From Campylobacter sp. CN_NE2 (GTDB lineage: Bacteria; Campylobacterota; Campylobacteria; Campylobacterales; Campylobacteraceae): 64,000 nucleotides of DNA. Within the stretch, counting starts at the first letter, position 1. Each line of letters begins with the position of its first letter. Positions 46,888 through 55,660 of this stretch are shown here, in pieces. The stretch spans positions 186,001-250,000 of the forward strand of contig NZ_CP115608.1 of assembly GCF_027797465.1 (NCBI RefSeq). The letters run 5' to 3'. The notes under the pieces are model-generated. The model saw only the letters and a program-made list of their open reading frames with translations. It was not told where the DNA came from and made no database searches. Made by a program: the position numbers and the translations under genes.

Positions 46888-47352
46888 TTATGGATTTGCT
46901 GGAGCTGGGGTTGGATTGCTAGGAGTGTTAGTGCCAGCTGCCGGAGTATAAACAACACCTTGACCACCAAATTTCAATGCATTGCCAGTACCAATTTGCG
47001 CTTTAACTTGTTCTAAACCAGGCATTTTCCATACTTTATCACAAAGACCAGCAGTCGCAGGAGTTACTGTGATATTTCCTTCTGTGTCATCACCAGCTCC
47101 CCAAGTCAAACAAGTTGAGCCTTTTGCCATAATAGGATTTGGAACATTAGTCATTTCCGCAATTGTTCCAAATTTACCTTGTGATGTATAGTAGCTACCA
47201 ACATCACTGATAGCAGTTTGAATATTTGTAGCTGCTTTTGAAATCTCAGCATCATCACGAGTTGCAGCAAGTCTTGGGATAGCAACAGCTGCCAAGATAC
47301 CTAAAATAACAATAACGAAGATCAATTCGATCATAGTGAAACCTTTTTTCAT
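46888..47352 (-). CDS. Type IV pilin / major pseudopilin-like protein
   Basis: A 154-residue prepilin: leader MKKG, then FTMIELIFVIVILGILAAVAIPRL, with cleavage before F5 and Glu at +5. The N-terminal helix continues into AATRDDAEISKAATNIQTAISDVGSYYTSQGKF. Two cysteines (STCLTWGAGD, AGLCDKVW) likely close a D-loop-type disulphide. The end is a proline/alanine/asparagine linker (NTPSNPTPAPANP), unusual for a pseudopilin and a possible glycosylation-prone tail. Its own promoter, 5' leader palindrome and strong terminator suggest an abundant single-gene mRNA. It is related to the pseudopilin at 2492. Confidence 0.88.
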   Translation of the reverse strand: MKKGFTMIELIFVIVILGILAAVAIPRLAATRDDAEISKAATNIQTAISDVGSYYTSQGKFGTIAEMTNVPNPIMAKGSTCLTWGAGDDTEGNITVTPATAGLCDKVWKMPGLEQVKAQIGTGNALKFGGQGVVYTPAAGTNTPSNPTPAPANP

Positions 47353-47379
47353 GGCTTACTCCTTAAAATAAATTTCACC

Positions 47380-47415
47380 TTACATACCTGTATGTAAAAT
47401 GTTACTCGAATTATA
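47380..47415 (-). promoter_or_regulatory. Pilin promoter (-10) and 5'-leader palindrome
   Basis: On the minus strand TATAAT lies at 47415-47410. About 12 nt downstream is the near-perfect palindrome TTACATAC-CT-GTATGTAA (47380-47397). AAGGAG follows before the ATG at 47352. The palindrome would be in the 5' leader, where it could be an mRNA-stabilising stem or an operator just past the start site. Confidence 0.6.
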
Positions 47416-47427
47416 CCCAAAATTTTT

Positions 47428-47475
47428 AAAAAATGCAAATTTATTTGTGGAATTTTTTAAAAAATTTGCATTTTT
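47428..47475 (-). terminator. Hairpin upstream of the pilin promoter
   Basis: Arms AAAAAATGCAAATTT (47428-47442) and AAATTTGCATTTTT (47462-47475) enclose about 19 nt, with a T tract on the minus strand. It ends 13 nt before the pilin -10 and would insulate the pilin gene from TRAP-operon read-through. Confidence 0.65.
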
Positions 47476-47569
47476 ATAATAAAAGCCCATTTTTTCACTA
47501 TTTTAGCATAGAGCTTTGATTGTAAATTTTAGATTTTGTGATGTAAATTCTCGCAACGATAATTAAGAA

Positions 47570-47603
47570 ATGATATAGTGATCAAAAATGCCCACTATAT
47601 CAT
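47570..47603 (-). terminator. Hairpin after the TRAP permease gene
   Basis: Perfect 11-bp arms ATGATATAGTG and CACTATATCAT with a 12-nt loop start about 18 nt past the stop of the minus-strand TRAP gene. The T tail is short (TTTCTTAATT). Confidence 0.6.
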
Positions 47604-47620
47604 AAAGAATAAAATAAATT

Positions 47621-49672
47621 TTACGCAGTTTGCGTTGTAGTTTTTTTGCGTAAAACCCACTGTTTGGCAAAAACAAGGGCTAATATAGCCAAGCCTACGC
47701 CAAAACTCATAGTTTCGTTTGCGACAAAAGAGAAGTATTTAGCACAGATATTTGGCACGACCATAAACGGCGTAACAGCTAGTAATAAAATGCGCTCAAC
47801 CGCGTTGCATTTGGTTACAAACCAACCTTGCAAAGCCGATGAAAAGGCAAACATACCCAAAAGTGCAGTCGTAAAAATCACGCAAATTTGAAGCGGATCG
47901 TTTATCCAAACTATGCTTTTTGCGTCCATCGCATCGCCAACGCTTTCTATAAGTAAAAGTTTGTTATTAAAGAAAAACGCAAACGGCAAAAGTGCTGTTC
48001 TAAGGTCATAGATAAAGCCTTGAACGCCCACAGTTACGGGATTTGCTTTTGCGATTCCTGCTGCTGCGTAAGCTGCGATTCCCACAGGCGGGGTGTCATC
48101 AGCTAAAATTCCAAAATAAAAAACAAACATATGCACGGCGATTGCAGGAACTAAAAAGCCGTTTTTGGCTGCTAGTAGCAAAATCACGGGTGCGATTAGG
48201 CTAGAAACCACGATATAATTCGCCGTTGTCGGTAAGCCCATACCCAAAATAAGGCTCATTACAGCCGTTAAAAGCAAAATCAAAATTATGCTATTTCCTG
48301 CGATTGCTTCGACGATTTCAGATAGCACTTGCCCAAGTCCCGTTAGCGAAATCGAACCGATAATAACACCCGCTAACGCCGTTGCTATGGCAACCGTTAC
48401 CATATTTTTGGCTGCATCGACCATCGCCCAGAAAATATCGCTAAATCCGCGCGTGAAATCTGATTTTTCGATTTTTTCTTTCATTATAAATTTGCGAATC
48501 GGCTCTTGGATAACAATCATCACAAACAAAACGCAAATCGAGTTAAAAGCCGCTGAAATGGCTGATTCTTTGGCGATTAAAAGCGTATATAAAAGCACTA
48601 AAACAGGGATTAAATAGTGAATTCCACTAAGTATAATTTTGAGTTTTTCTATAAATTTAAGCTTATCGTCATTGCCCGTAAGCCCAAGTTTGCAACTTTC
48701 CAAATGCACGATATAAACCAAACTTGCATAACAGACAAACGCAGGAATCACCGCTGCTATCATAACATTTGTATAGCTCATACCCAAAAATTCGGCGATG
48801 ATAAAGGCCGCTGCCCCCATGATAGGCGGCATTAGCTGACCATTTACACCTGCTGCGACGGTAATCGCGCCTGATTTTACAGCCGTAAGCCCTGATCTTC
48901 TCATAAGCGGAATCGTAAAAGTGCCGACAGTTGCGACATTTGCGGTTGAACTTCCACTTATCATACCAGTTAATCCACTTGCTATCACACTTGCTTTTGC
49001 AGGACCACCTTTAAATTTACCAAGCAAAGCAAAGGCTACATTTATGAAATACTGCCCGGCACCTGCTTTTTCTAGCAATGCTCCAAAAAGCACAAACAGA
49101 TAAATAAAACTCGTGCTAACTCCGACAGGAACGCCAAAAACGCCCTCGGTTGTCAAAAACATATGCCCTGCAAGGCGTTCTATACTAGCGCCTTGATGAG
49201 AAATAAGATCTGGCATATACTGCCCAAAATAGCAATATAACAAGAAAATTCCCGCTATTATCGGAAGTGCAGGTCCTACCATGCGCCGTCCTGCTTCAAA
49301 AAGCACGATTAGAGCAGTAAAAGCTACGATAATGTCAAATTGCGTATAATCTCCTGGTCTTTGCGAAAGCGAATAAAACGCAAGCGCAGGGTAAAGCACT
49401 GCCAAAACGCCAACTATAAATAAAATCCAATCGTAAATCGGAACATAAGTCGAAAGTTTTTTGGAACTAAACGGAAAATACAAAAATATAATCGCAACAG
49501 CAAATGCCACATGTATAGAACGAGCAATCGTCGTATTTGTCGGCGAAAATGCTAAATACAGCTGGAATACCGACCAAGAAAAGCATATTGCCGTAACTAA
49601 ATATGCAAGTTTCGTGGAAGTAAATTCACGATTTTTTACTTCCACAAATTTTTCGTCCTTAGTTTCAGCCAT
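47621..49672 (-). CDS. TRAP transporter fused permease (4TM-12TM, TAXI type)
   Basis: A 683-residue fused TRAP permease, the form paired with TAXI-type binding proteins. An N-terminal DctQ-like four-helix part (about 15-130) leads into the large DctM-like part. That part contains GALLEKAGAGQYFINVAFALLG, ASGLTGMISGSSTANVATVGTFTIPLMRRSG and MGLPTTANYIVVS. It uses the Na+ or H+ gradient. The substrate is unknown; TAXI systems have been linked to glutamate, 2-oxoglutarate and other dicarboxylates. The start overlaps the receptor stop by one base (TAATG). Confidence 0.93.
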   Translation of the reverse strand: MAETKDEKFVEVKNREFTSTKLAYLVTAICFSWSVFQLYLAFSPTNTTIARSIHVAFAVAIIFLYFPFSSKKLSTYVPIYDWILFIVGVLAVLYPALAFYSLSQRPGDYTQFDIIVAFTALIVLFEAGRRMVGPALPIIAGIFLLYCYFGQYMPDLISHQGASIERLAGHMFLTTEGVFGVPVGVSTSFIYLFVLFGALLEKAGAGQYFINVAFALLGKFKGGPAKASVIASGLTGMISGSSTANVATVGTFTIPLMRRSGLTAVKSGAITVAAGVNGQLMPPIMGAAAFIIAEFLGMSYTNVMIAAVIPAFVCYASLVYIVHLESCKLGLTGNDDKLKFIEKLKIILSGIHYLIPVLVLLYTLLIAKESAISAAFNSICVLFVMIVIQEPIRKFIMKEKIEKSDFTRGFSDIFWAMVDAAKNMVTVAIATALAGVIIGSISLTGLGQVLSEIVEAIAGNSIILILLLTAVMSLILGMGLPTTANYIVVSSLIAPVILLLAAKNGFLVPAIAVHMFVFYFGILADDTPPVGIAAYAAAGIAKANPVTVGVQGFIYDLRTALLPFAFFFNNKLLLIESVGDAMDAKSIVWINDPLQICVIFTTALLGMFAFSSALQGWFVTKCNAVERILLLAVTPFMVVPNICAKYFSFVANETMSFGVGLAILALVFAKQWVLRKKTTTQTA

Positions 49673-50613
49673 TATTTAAGAATTCCTGCTTCTTTAAAGA
49701 CAGCTTCTGCTGCCGGGTGAAGTGGAGCTGAAAGTCCTTCAACAAGCGATTCTTTTGTAACCAAGCCAAGTGCTGGGTGAAGTTTTTTATACTCATCAAA
49801 GTTATCCAAAATCGCTTTAACTACGGCTTTAACGCTTTCGTCGCTTTGATTTTTGCTAGCAACCAAAACAGCTTTTACGCCGACAGTTTGCGTATCGTGA
49901 TCAACACCTTCATACATATTTGCAGGAATCACACCTTTTGCAAAATATGGATATTTTTCCAAAAGTGCGTTCATTTGCTCATCTTCGATACCTACTAAAT
50001 CAATCGGAAGTGAAGTTGCGGCATCTGTTACATTTGCTGTTGGGTGTCCAACCATAAAGTAATATCCGTCTATTTTTTTATCTTTTAGTGCCATTGGGCA
50101 TTCATTTACGGTTAAAACGCCACGATGACCTAGTTTATTTACATCAAATTTGTATTGATCATAAACGATTAGAGCTGTTACTTCGTTGCCACTGCCCGGG
50201 TTTCCGACATTGATTTTTTTGCCTTCTAAGTCATTGTATGATTTAATGCCACTCTCTTTTGAAACGACAAAAGCTAGAAGCTCAGGGTAAATCGAAACAA
50301 CAGAGCGTAAGTCTTGGTTGCCGTCGTTTTCAAATTTGCCTTTTCCGTTAAATTTGTCATAAACAACATCGCTTTGAACAAAGCCGAAATTTAGCTCTTT
50401 TTTCAAAACATTATTTACATTATAAACAGAACCGCCTGTTGATTGCACCGAACATTTCATATCTTTATTCATATTTACCAAACGACAAATCGCACCGCCA
50501 ACCGGATAGTAAGTTCCCGTCATAGAACCAGTGCCAATAGTAACGAATTCTTTTGCGCCCAAAAATGAACCTGCTAATACCAAACTAGCAGCAACTGCTG
50601 AAATTTTTTTCAT
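49672..50613 (-). CDS. TAXI-family TRAP transporter solute-binding receptor
   Basis: A 313-residue periplasmic binding protein. The signal peptide is MKKISAVAASLVLAGSFLGA (cleavage near 20). The mature part opens with the TAXI hallmark FVTIGTGSMTGTYYPVGGAICRLVN and QSTGGSVYNVNNVL. GKKINVGNPGSGNEVTALIVYDQY and DGYYFMVGHPTANVTD are also typical. It delivers substrate to the fused permease encoded immediately downstream. AAGGAG lies before the ATG. A promoter is expected in the 153-nt gap to the Cys-rich gene. Confidence 0.93.
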   Translation of the reverse strand: MKKISAVAASLVLAGSFLGAKEFVTIGTGSMTGTYYPVGGAICRLVNMNKDMKCSVQSTGGSVYNVNNVLKKELNFGFVQSDVVYDKFNGKGKFENDGNQDLRSVVSIYPELLAFVVSKESGIKSYNDLEGKKINVGNPGSGNEVTALIVYDQYKFDVNKLGHRGVLTVNECPMALKDKKIDGYYFMVGHPTANVTDAATSLPIDLVGIEDEQMNALLEKYPYFAKGVIPANMYEGVDHDTQTVGVKAVLVASKNQSDESVKAVVKAILDNFDEYKKLHPALGLVTKESLVEGLSAPLHPAAEAVFKEAGILK

Positions 50614-50766
50614 CAGTATTCTCCTTAAAAAAATTTATAGAAAAGTATCGCATTCTATTCATAAAATTGAGATAAAATTATTAAATTTTAAGCCAAATTT
50701 AATAATCTAGTGTGAAAATTTGTAACATTGTCAAATTTAGCGAATTTATATGTTACAAATGTAAAT

Positions 50767-50946
50767 TTATCTTTTGCACTCACATGTTTTATCGCAAATT
50801 TTCGCAGACGAACAAAAAGAAGCACTACTGCACCCAGAGCAACCATCACCACAACAACCGCCGTTTTTGCGTTTTTTAATGATACTTCGAAGAGCAAACA
50901 AAACAGCAAGTAGTAAAATAGCTAAAATAATCAAATTTATATTCAT
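50767..50946 (-). CDS. FeoB-associated cysteine-rich membrane protein
   Basis: A 59-residue protein with one membrane helix (about 4-22, NLIILAILLLAVLFALRSII). A short basic stretch is followed by ten cysteines (GGCCGDGCSGCSSASFC, then CDKTCECK). Such proteins are found beside feoB and may bind or pass ferrous iron. The start MNINLII is at 50946, 2 nt past the feoB stop, with GGAT inside the end of feoB. A longer reading into feoB is rejected. Confidence 0.82.
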   Translation of the reverse strand: MNINLIILAILLLAVLFALRSIIKKRKNGGCCGDGCSGCSSASFCSSAKICDKTCECKR

Positions 50947-50947
50947 A

Positions 50948-53323
50948 TTAAAATCCAAAAATCGTAGCGATAATTTTAATAATAAACGCCACAATCCAAG
51001 CAATCACACATTGCCAAAGTGCAACAAAAATCGCCCATTTTGTGCCAAGCTCTCTTCTAATAGAAGCAATCGCAGCCACGCAAGGGGTGTAGAGCAAACT
51101 AAAAACAAGCAAACAAATCGCAGATAGCGGTGTTAAAAGCGAATTTAAATTTCCACCCATCAAAACTTCGATTGTAGAAACAACACTTTCTTTTGCCATA
51201 AATCCGCTAATAAGCGACGCCCCGATTCGCCAATCGCCAAGTCCAAGCGGAGAAAGCGGAGCTTCTAAAAATCCTGCGATTCCTGCTAAGATACTTTTTG
51301 ATGAATCTTCCACTAAGTCTAAACGCAAATCGAAACTTTGTAAAAACCAAACTATAATCGTAGCGATAAAAATAACCGTAAAGGCTCGTTGGATAAAGTC
51401 TTTTGCCTTTTCCCAAAGAAGTTGGATTATATTGCGAAGGCTAGGAAAACGATAATTTGGAAGCTCCATTACAAACGGCACAGGTTCGCCCTTAAACAGC
51501 GTTTTGCGATATAAAAATGCAATTAAAATCGCCGTTAAAATTCCAAGCAAATATAATCCAAGCATAACCGCTCCGCCGTTTTTAGGGAAAAACGCTGCCA
51601 CAAAAAAGGCATAGATCGGCAGTTTTGCCGAACAGCTCATCATCGGCGTTAGCAAGATCGTCATCTTTCTATCTCTATCGCTTGGAAGTGTGCGTGTCGC
51701 CATAATAGCAGGAACAGAACAGCCAAAACCGATGAGCATAGGCACGATACTGCGACCCGATAAGCCAATGCCACGCAAAAGTTTATCCATAAAAAAAGCA
51801 ACCCTAGCGATATAACCTGTATCTTCTAAAATCGCTAAAAAGAAAAATAGGGTTACGATAATCGGCAAAAAGCTTAAAACGCTTCCTACGCCTGCAAAAA
51901 TTCCGTCAATAATAAGCCCGTGCAAAACTTCGTTTGTGCCTAATGCGCTTAAATTTTCATCGCAAAATTCTGTAAATTTATCTATTAAATTCGCCAAAAT
52001 ATCTTGCAAACCTGCTCCGACAAGGTTAAAAGTAGCATAAAAAATAAGCCCCATAACGGCAAAAAATATCGGAATAGCCAAATATTTATTTGTAAGCACG
52101 CTATCGATTTTTTGCGAACGAAGTCGCTCTTTGCTTTTGCTAGGTTTATTTACTGTTTTAGCACAGACCTTGTGAATAAATGAAAATCGCATATCGGCAA
52201 TGGCCGAATTTATATCTAGTCCGCGTTCTTTTTCGGTTTGCAAAATGATATGTTCGATTGTTTCATGTTCGTTTTTGTCTAAATTTAGCCTTTGGGCGAT
52301 TGTTTGGTCTCTTTCTAAAAGTTTATCGGCGGCAAATCTTGCCGGAATTTCAGCTTTTACGGCGTGATCGTGGATTAGATGAATAACTGCGTGCAAGGCT
52401 CTATGCACGGCTCCGCCGTTGTCGTCTTTGTCGCAAAGATCTCCGATTTGCGGTTTTTCTTGATAATGAGCGATATGCACAGCATGGCGAATTAGCTCAT
52501 CTACGCCTTGATTTTTAACAGCAGAAATAGCGATTACAGGCACTCCAAGCAGGTGTTCCATAGTATTTATATCTATGCTTCCGCCATTACCGGCTACTTC
52601 ATCTATCATATTTAGCGCTACAATCATCGGAATATTTAGTTCTAAAAGTTGCATACTAAGGTATAAATTTCGCTCGATATTACTTGCATCGATGATATTT
52701 ATAATACAGTGCGGTTTATGATTTAGCAAGAAATTTACTGCGATTTTTTCATCGTCTGAATACGGCGTCATCGAGTAAATGCCCGGTAAATCCGTTACAA
52801 TCGTGTTTGGATAATTTTTTATCTTACCGCTTTTGCCTTCGACTGTTACGCCGGGAAAATTTCCGATATGTTGTTTTATCCCTGTCAATTGATTAAAAAG
52901 CGTTGATTTTCCGCTATTTTGGTTACCGATTAAGGCAAAAGATAAAAGCTCACAGGCGTTGATCTTTTCGCCACCTTCATCGATGTGATAAATTCCTTCT
53001 TCGCCAAGCCCTGGGTGGGCTATTTCTTGTTTTAGCGTAGTTTCATCGCTAAATTTTATTTCATTATCAGCTAAATCTTTATCGCTAAGTTTTTGCACTA
53101 CGATTTGTTCTGCTTCGTTAAGTCTCAAACTAAGCGTGTAACCACGCAAATTTAGCTCAATCGGATCGCCCATAGGCGCAAATTTAATCACGCTTATAGT
53201 GGTTTGCGGGATAAGCCCCATATCTAAAAATCTCTGCCTAAGCTTTCCGTTGCCTTTTATTTCGGTTATCTTGGCGTTTTCGCCGACTTTTAATTTATCA
53301 AGTGTAATATTATCGTTTTTCAA
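50948..53323 (-). CDS. feoB: FeoA-FeoB fusion ferrous iron transporter
   Basis: A 791-residue fusion. Residues about 1-78 are a FeoA/SH3-like domain (LDKLKVGENAKITEIKGNGKLRQRFLDMGLIP). The FeoB G domain follows with G1 GNQNSGKST, then GNFPGVTVEGK and DLPGIYSMTPYSDDE. A GDI helical domain comes next. The membrane domain has the FeoB gate motifs GCSVPAIMATRTL and the C-terminal TPCVAAIASIRRELG. It imports Fe2+ under low oxygen. The start is TTG 53323 with AAGG. The Cys-rich protein follows it directly. Confidence 0.95.
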   Translation of the reverse strand: MKNDNITLDKLKVGENAKITEIKGNGKLRQRFLDMGLIPQTTISVIKFAPMGDPIELNLRGYTLSLRLNEAEQIVVQKLSDKDLADNEIKFSDETTLKQEIAHPGLGEEGIYHIDEGGEKINACELLSFALIGNQNSGKSTLFNQLTGIKQHIGNFPGVTVEGKSGKIKNYPNTIVTDLPGIYSMTPYSDDEKIAVNFLLNHKPHCIINIIDASNIERNLYLSMQLLELNIPMIVALNMIDEVAGNGGSIDINTMEHLLGVPVIAISAVKNQGVDELIRHAVHIAHYQEKPQIGDLCDKDDNGGAVHRALHAVIHLIHDHAVKAEIPARFAADKLLERDQTIAQRLNLDKNEHETIEHIILQTEKERGLDINSAIADMRFSFIHKVCAKTVNKPSKSKERLRSQKIDSVLTNKYLAIPIFFAVMGLIFYATFNLVGAGLQDILANLIDKFTEFCDENLSALGTNEVLHGLIIDGIFAGVGSVLSFLPIIVTLFFFLAILEDTGYIARVAFFMDKLLRGIGLSGRSIVPMLIGFGCSVPAIMATRTLPSDRDRKMTILLTPMMSCSAKLPIYAFFVAAFFPKNGGAVMLGLYLLGILTAILIAFLYRKTLFKGEPVPFVMELPNYRFPSLRNIIQLLWEKAKDFIQRAFTVIFIATIIVWFLQSFDLRLDLVEDSSKSILAGIAGFLEAPLSPLGLGDWRIGASLISGFMAKESVVSTIEVLMGGNLNSLLTPLSAICLLVFSLLYTPCVAAIASIRRELGTKWAIFVALWQCVIAWIVAFIIKIIATIFGF

Positions 53324-53344
53324 AATTTGCCTTGCAAAAAAATT

Positions 53345-53370
53345 TTTTGATTATAGCAATCATTTTATAA
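53345..53370 (-). promoter_or_regulatory. feoB promoter with Fur-box-like palindrome
   Basis: On the minus strand an extended -10 TGCTATAAT (box 53355-53350) lies 27 nt before the TTG. It overlaps TGATTGC-T-ATAATCA (about 53362-53348), which keeps the outer TGAT/ATCA of the 7-1-7 Fur box TGATAAT-N-ATTATCA. Fur repression of feoB is established in related bacteria; this exact site is inferred. Confidence 0.45.
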
Positions 53371-53393
53371 AAAAGTAATAAATTTTGTAGAAA

Positions 53394-53437
53394 TCGGATA
53401 AGATTTAGATGATTTTATAAAATCATCTAAATTCCGA
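53394..53437 (-). terminator. Terminator-like hairpin after aguB, before feoB
   Basis: A 30-nt perfect palindrome centred at 53417/53418 (ATTTAGATGATTTTA and its complement) is extended by TCGGA / TCCGA at the base with a small bulge. It lies in the 116-nt gap, starting 3 nt past the aguB stop. The palindrome works on both strands, but both neighbours are on the minus strand. Confidence 0.7.
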
Positions 53438-53439
53438 AA

Positions 53440-54354
53440 TTAATCGATAAATCTTTTTGTCAAATTTCCATACGCTTCGATACGACGATCGCGTAAAAAC
53501 GGCCACCACCGACGGACATTTTCGCACCTTTGCATATCGATTGTAACGACTTGCGATAGCTCGTCCGTGTCGTTTGCACGAAAAATTTGCTCCCCTTGAC
53601 TTCCGAAAACAAAGCTATTTCCCCAAAAGCGAATTCCGTTTTCTTTTGGATTTTTAGTTTTTTTGCATTTTTCAAATTCGCTTATATTTTGTGGCTCAAA
53701 ACCTATGCGATTAACGGCGATTACGGGAATTCCGTTTGCCACGCTATGACCTCTTTGCACGGCAACCCACGCTTCAAGTTGGCGTGATTTTTCATCTTTT
53801 TCGTCTCCGTCAAACCAGCCGATAGCAGTAGGATAAATGAGAATTTCAGCACCCTTTAATACCATCAAACGCGCAGCTTCCGGATACCACTGATCCCAAC
53901 ACACCAAAACGCCAAGTCGCCCCACGCTCGTATCGATAGGCTCAAAACCAAGATCACCCGGCGTGAAATAAAACTTTTCGTAAAATTGCGGATCATCAGG
54001 TATGTGCATTTTTCGGTAGATTCCTGCGATTTTGCCGTCTTTTTCAAAAACCACGGCAGTATTATGATAAAGCCCTGCGGTGCGTTTTTCAAAAAGCGAA
54101 GTTACCAAAACAATGCCGAATTTTTTCGCCACTTTTCCCCAAAAAACCTTATCATCTTCCCACGAATTTGCCAAATCAAAACACTCAACGCTTTCGTTTT
54201 GACAAAAATAGTAATTTTGATGAAGTTCTTGCAAAATCACAAGCTGGGCGCCATTTTTTGCAACCTTTTCTATTAAATCTAGCGTTTTTTGGATAGTTTT
54301 TTCTTTATTTCCCATAAATTTATGTGCTACAAGCCCGACTTGCAAATTTTTCAT
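53440..54354 (-). CDS. aguB: N-carbamoylputrescine amidase
   Basis: AguB hydrolyses N-carbamoylputrescine to putrescine, CO2 and ammonia, completing the agmatine route to putrescine. The 304-residue nitrilase-fold enzyme has Glu in LVILQELHQNYYF (about 43), Lys in YRKMHIPDDPQFYEKFYF, and the nucleophile in VLVCWDQWYPEAARL (about 157). WWPFLRDRRIEAYGNL at the end is typical. aguA lies 295 nt upstream on the same strand, separated by a G-rich hairpin. AAGGAAA precedes ATG 54354. Confidence 0.95.
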   Translation of the reverse strand: MKNLQVGLVAHKFMGNKEKTIQKTLDLIEKVAKNGAQLVILQELHQNYYFCQNESVECFDLANSWEDDKVFWGKVAKKFGIVLVTSLFEKRTAGLYHNTAVVFEKDGKIAGIYRKMHIPDDPQFYEKFYFTPGDLGFEPIDTSVGRLGVLVCWDQWYPEAARLMVLKGAEILIYPTAIGWFDGDEKDEKSRQLEAWVAVQRGHSVANGIPVIAVNRIGFEPQNISEFEKCKKTKNPKENGIRFWGNSFVFGSQGEQIFRANDTDELSQVVTIDMQRCENVRRWWPFLRDRRIEAYGNLTKRFID

Positions 54355-54520
54355 AACTTTTCCTTAAAATTTTAAATTTCAAAATTATAGCAAAATATTT
54401 TTTATTAGACTTTATTAAGTAAAGTATTTAGATTTTTATTTTTAAAACACGACTAAGTTGTCAGTAAAAATTCGCAAATTTAAAAGCATTGCTTTTTAAA
54501 TTTGCCACTTCTAGCGTGCA

Positions 54521-54583
54521 GGGGTTGGGGGATTGTAAGGGGGAAGGGGGCGCTTCGCAAGTCAGCCCACTTCCCCCTTACAA
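54521..54583. repeat. G-rich hairpin with G-quadruplex motif (possible R1 relative)
   Basis: On the plus strand four G runs of at least four lie within 30 nt (54521-54550), with loops of TT, ATTGTAA and AA. This meets a strict G4 pattern in an otherwise AT-rich genome. The last two runs form one arm of a perfect 14-bp hairpin, TTGTAAGGGGGAAG (54533-54546) with CTTCCCCCTTACAA (54570-54583). The loop contains GCTTCGCAAGTCAGC, recalling the R1 core. AAATTT-rich inverted repeats flank it. It lies between aguA and aguB; no gene is in 54355-54649. Confidence 0.75.
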
Positions 54584-54649
54584 GGCAATTTAAATTTATA
54601 CAACAATGTTTTAATAAAGTATTTTTAAATAAAATCTTAAATTTGTATT

Positions 54650-55618
54650 TTAAAGTGCAAATTTATTTTGACTAGAACAGTGCAAACTTCCGTTTTGACG
54701 GATAAAAACTCGTGCATCAATGCCGATTATTTCGCGATTTGGACACGCTTTTTTAAGGCGATCTAGCACGATTTTATCGTTTTTGTCATTGTATGTCGGC
54801 ACGATTAAAGCGTCATTTATAAAGATAAAATTCGCATAAGTAGCCCCTAACCGACGATTTTCATAAAAAATCGGACTTGGAAGCGGAAGCTCGATGAGAT
54901 TAAATCCTGTTTTTTCTAGCTCGTTTTTTAGCAAATTTAGCTCTGCAAAATGCTCGTCGTTTTCATCTTCGCAAATGCTAAATGCGATCGTTTCTTCATC
55001 AACAAATCTCGCTAGGGTATCGACATGACTATCGGTGTCATCGCCTTTGATAAAGCCGTGATCTAGCCAAATGATTTTTTCAAGCCCGAAAATTTCTTTT
55101 AGCTTTTTATCAAGTTCGTTTTGGTTTAGGTGTGAATTTCGATTTTCATTTAGCAGGCACGCTTTTGTCGTTAGCATTACGCCATGCCCGTTAAAATCGA
55201 TACTTCCGCCCTCTAAAATCAAATCCAAATTTATCAAATTTTCGCTTAGAATCTTAAAAAGTTTTTCATTTACGGCGTTATCTTTTTCGCTCTCAAATTT
55301 TCCGCCCCAAGCGTTGAATTTAAAATTTAAATTCTCAATTTTGCCGTTATTTTCCCTATTTATCGCACCATAATCTCTAATCCAAGTGTCGTTTGTCGGA
55401 ATTTTAAAATGCCTTACATTTGCTATGTCGCCACAAATTCGCCTAAAATCATCGTCATTTGGCGTAATCACAAAAACAGGCTGAAATCTCGCAACTGCCT
55501 TTATAAATTCTCTATAACTAGCCCAAATTTCGTCCAAATACTCCGCCCAGTCGGTATCTTTATGTGGCAACGCCACAAAAAGGCCATCTTGTCTTTCCCA
55601 TTCGCCAAATGCTCTCAT
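54650..55618 (-). CDS. aguA: Agmatine deiminase
   Basis: AguA converts agmatine to N-carbamoylputrescine and ammonia. The 322-residue product has the PPAD-type fold signatures: DTDWAEYLDEI, PTNDTWIRDYGAI (substrate Asp and Arg), LEGGSIDFNGHGVMLTTKACLL, the catalytic GDDTDSHVDTLARFV (His and Asp), and the C-terminal nucleophile cysteine in NGSLHCSSQ. It is complete. AAAGGATAAAA precedes the ATG. aguB follows downstream, so both pathway steps are encoded together. Confidence 0.95.
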   Translation of the reverse strand: MRAFGEWERQDGLFVALPHKDTDWAEYLDEIWASYREFIKAVARFQPVFVITPNDDDFRRICGDIANVRHFKIPTNDTWIRDYGAINRENNGKIENLNFKFNAWGGKFESEKDNAVNEKLFKILSENLINLDLILEGGSIDFNGHGVMLTTKACLLNENRNSHLNQNELDKKLKEIFGLEKIIWLDHGFIKGDDTDSHVDTLARFVDEETIAFSICEDENDEHFAELNLLKNELEKTGFNLIELPLPSPIFYENRRLGATYANFIFINDALIVPTYNDKNDKIVLDRLKKACPNREIIGIDARVFIRQNGSLHCSSQNKFAL

Positions 55619-55660
55619 TTTTATCCTTTATTTTTTTTGCGTTATTATAATGAAATTTGA

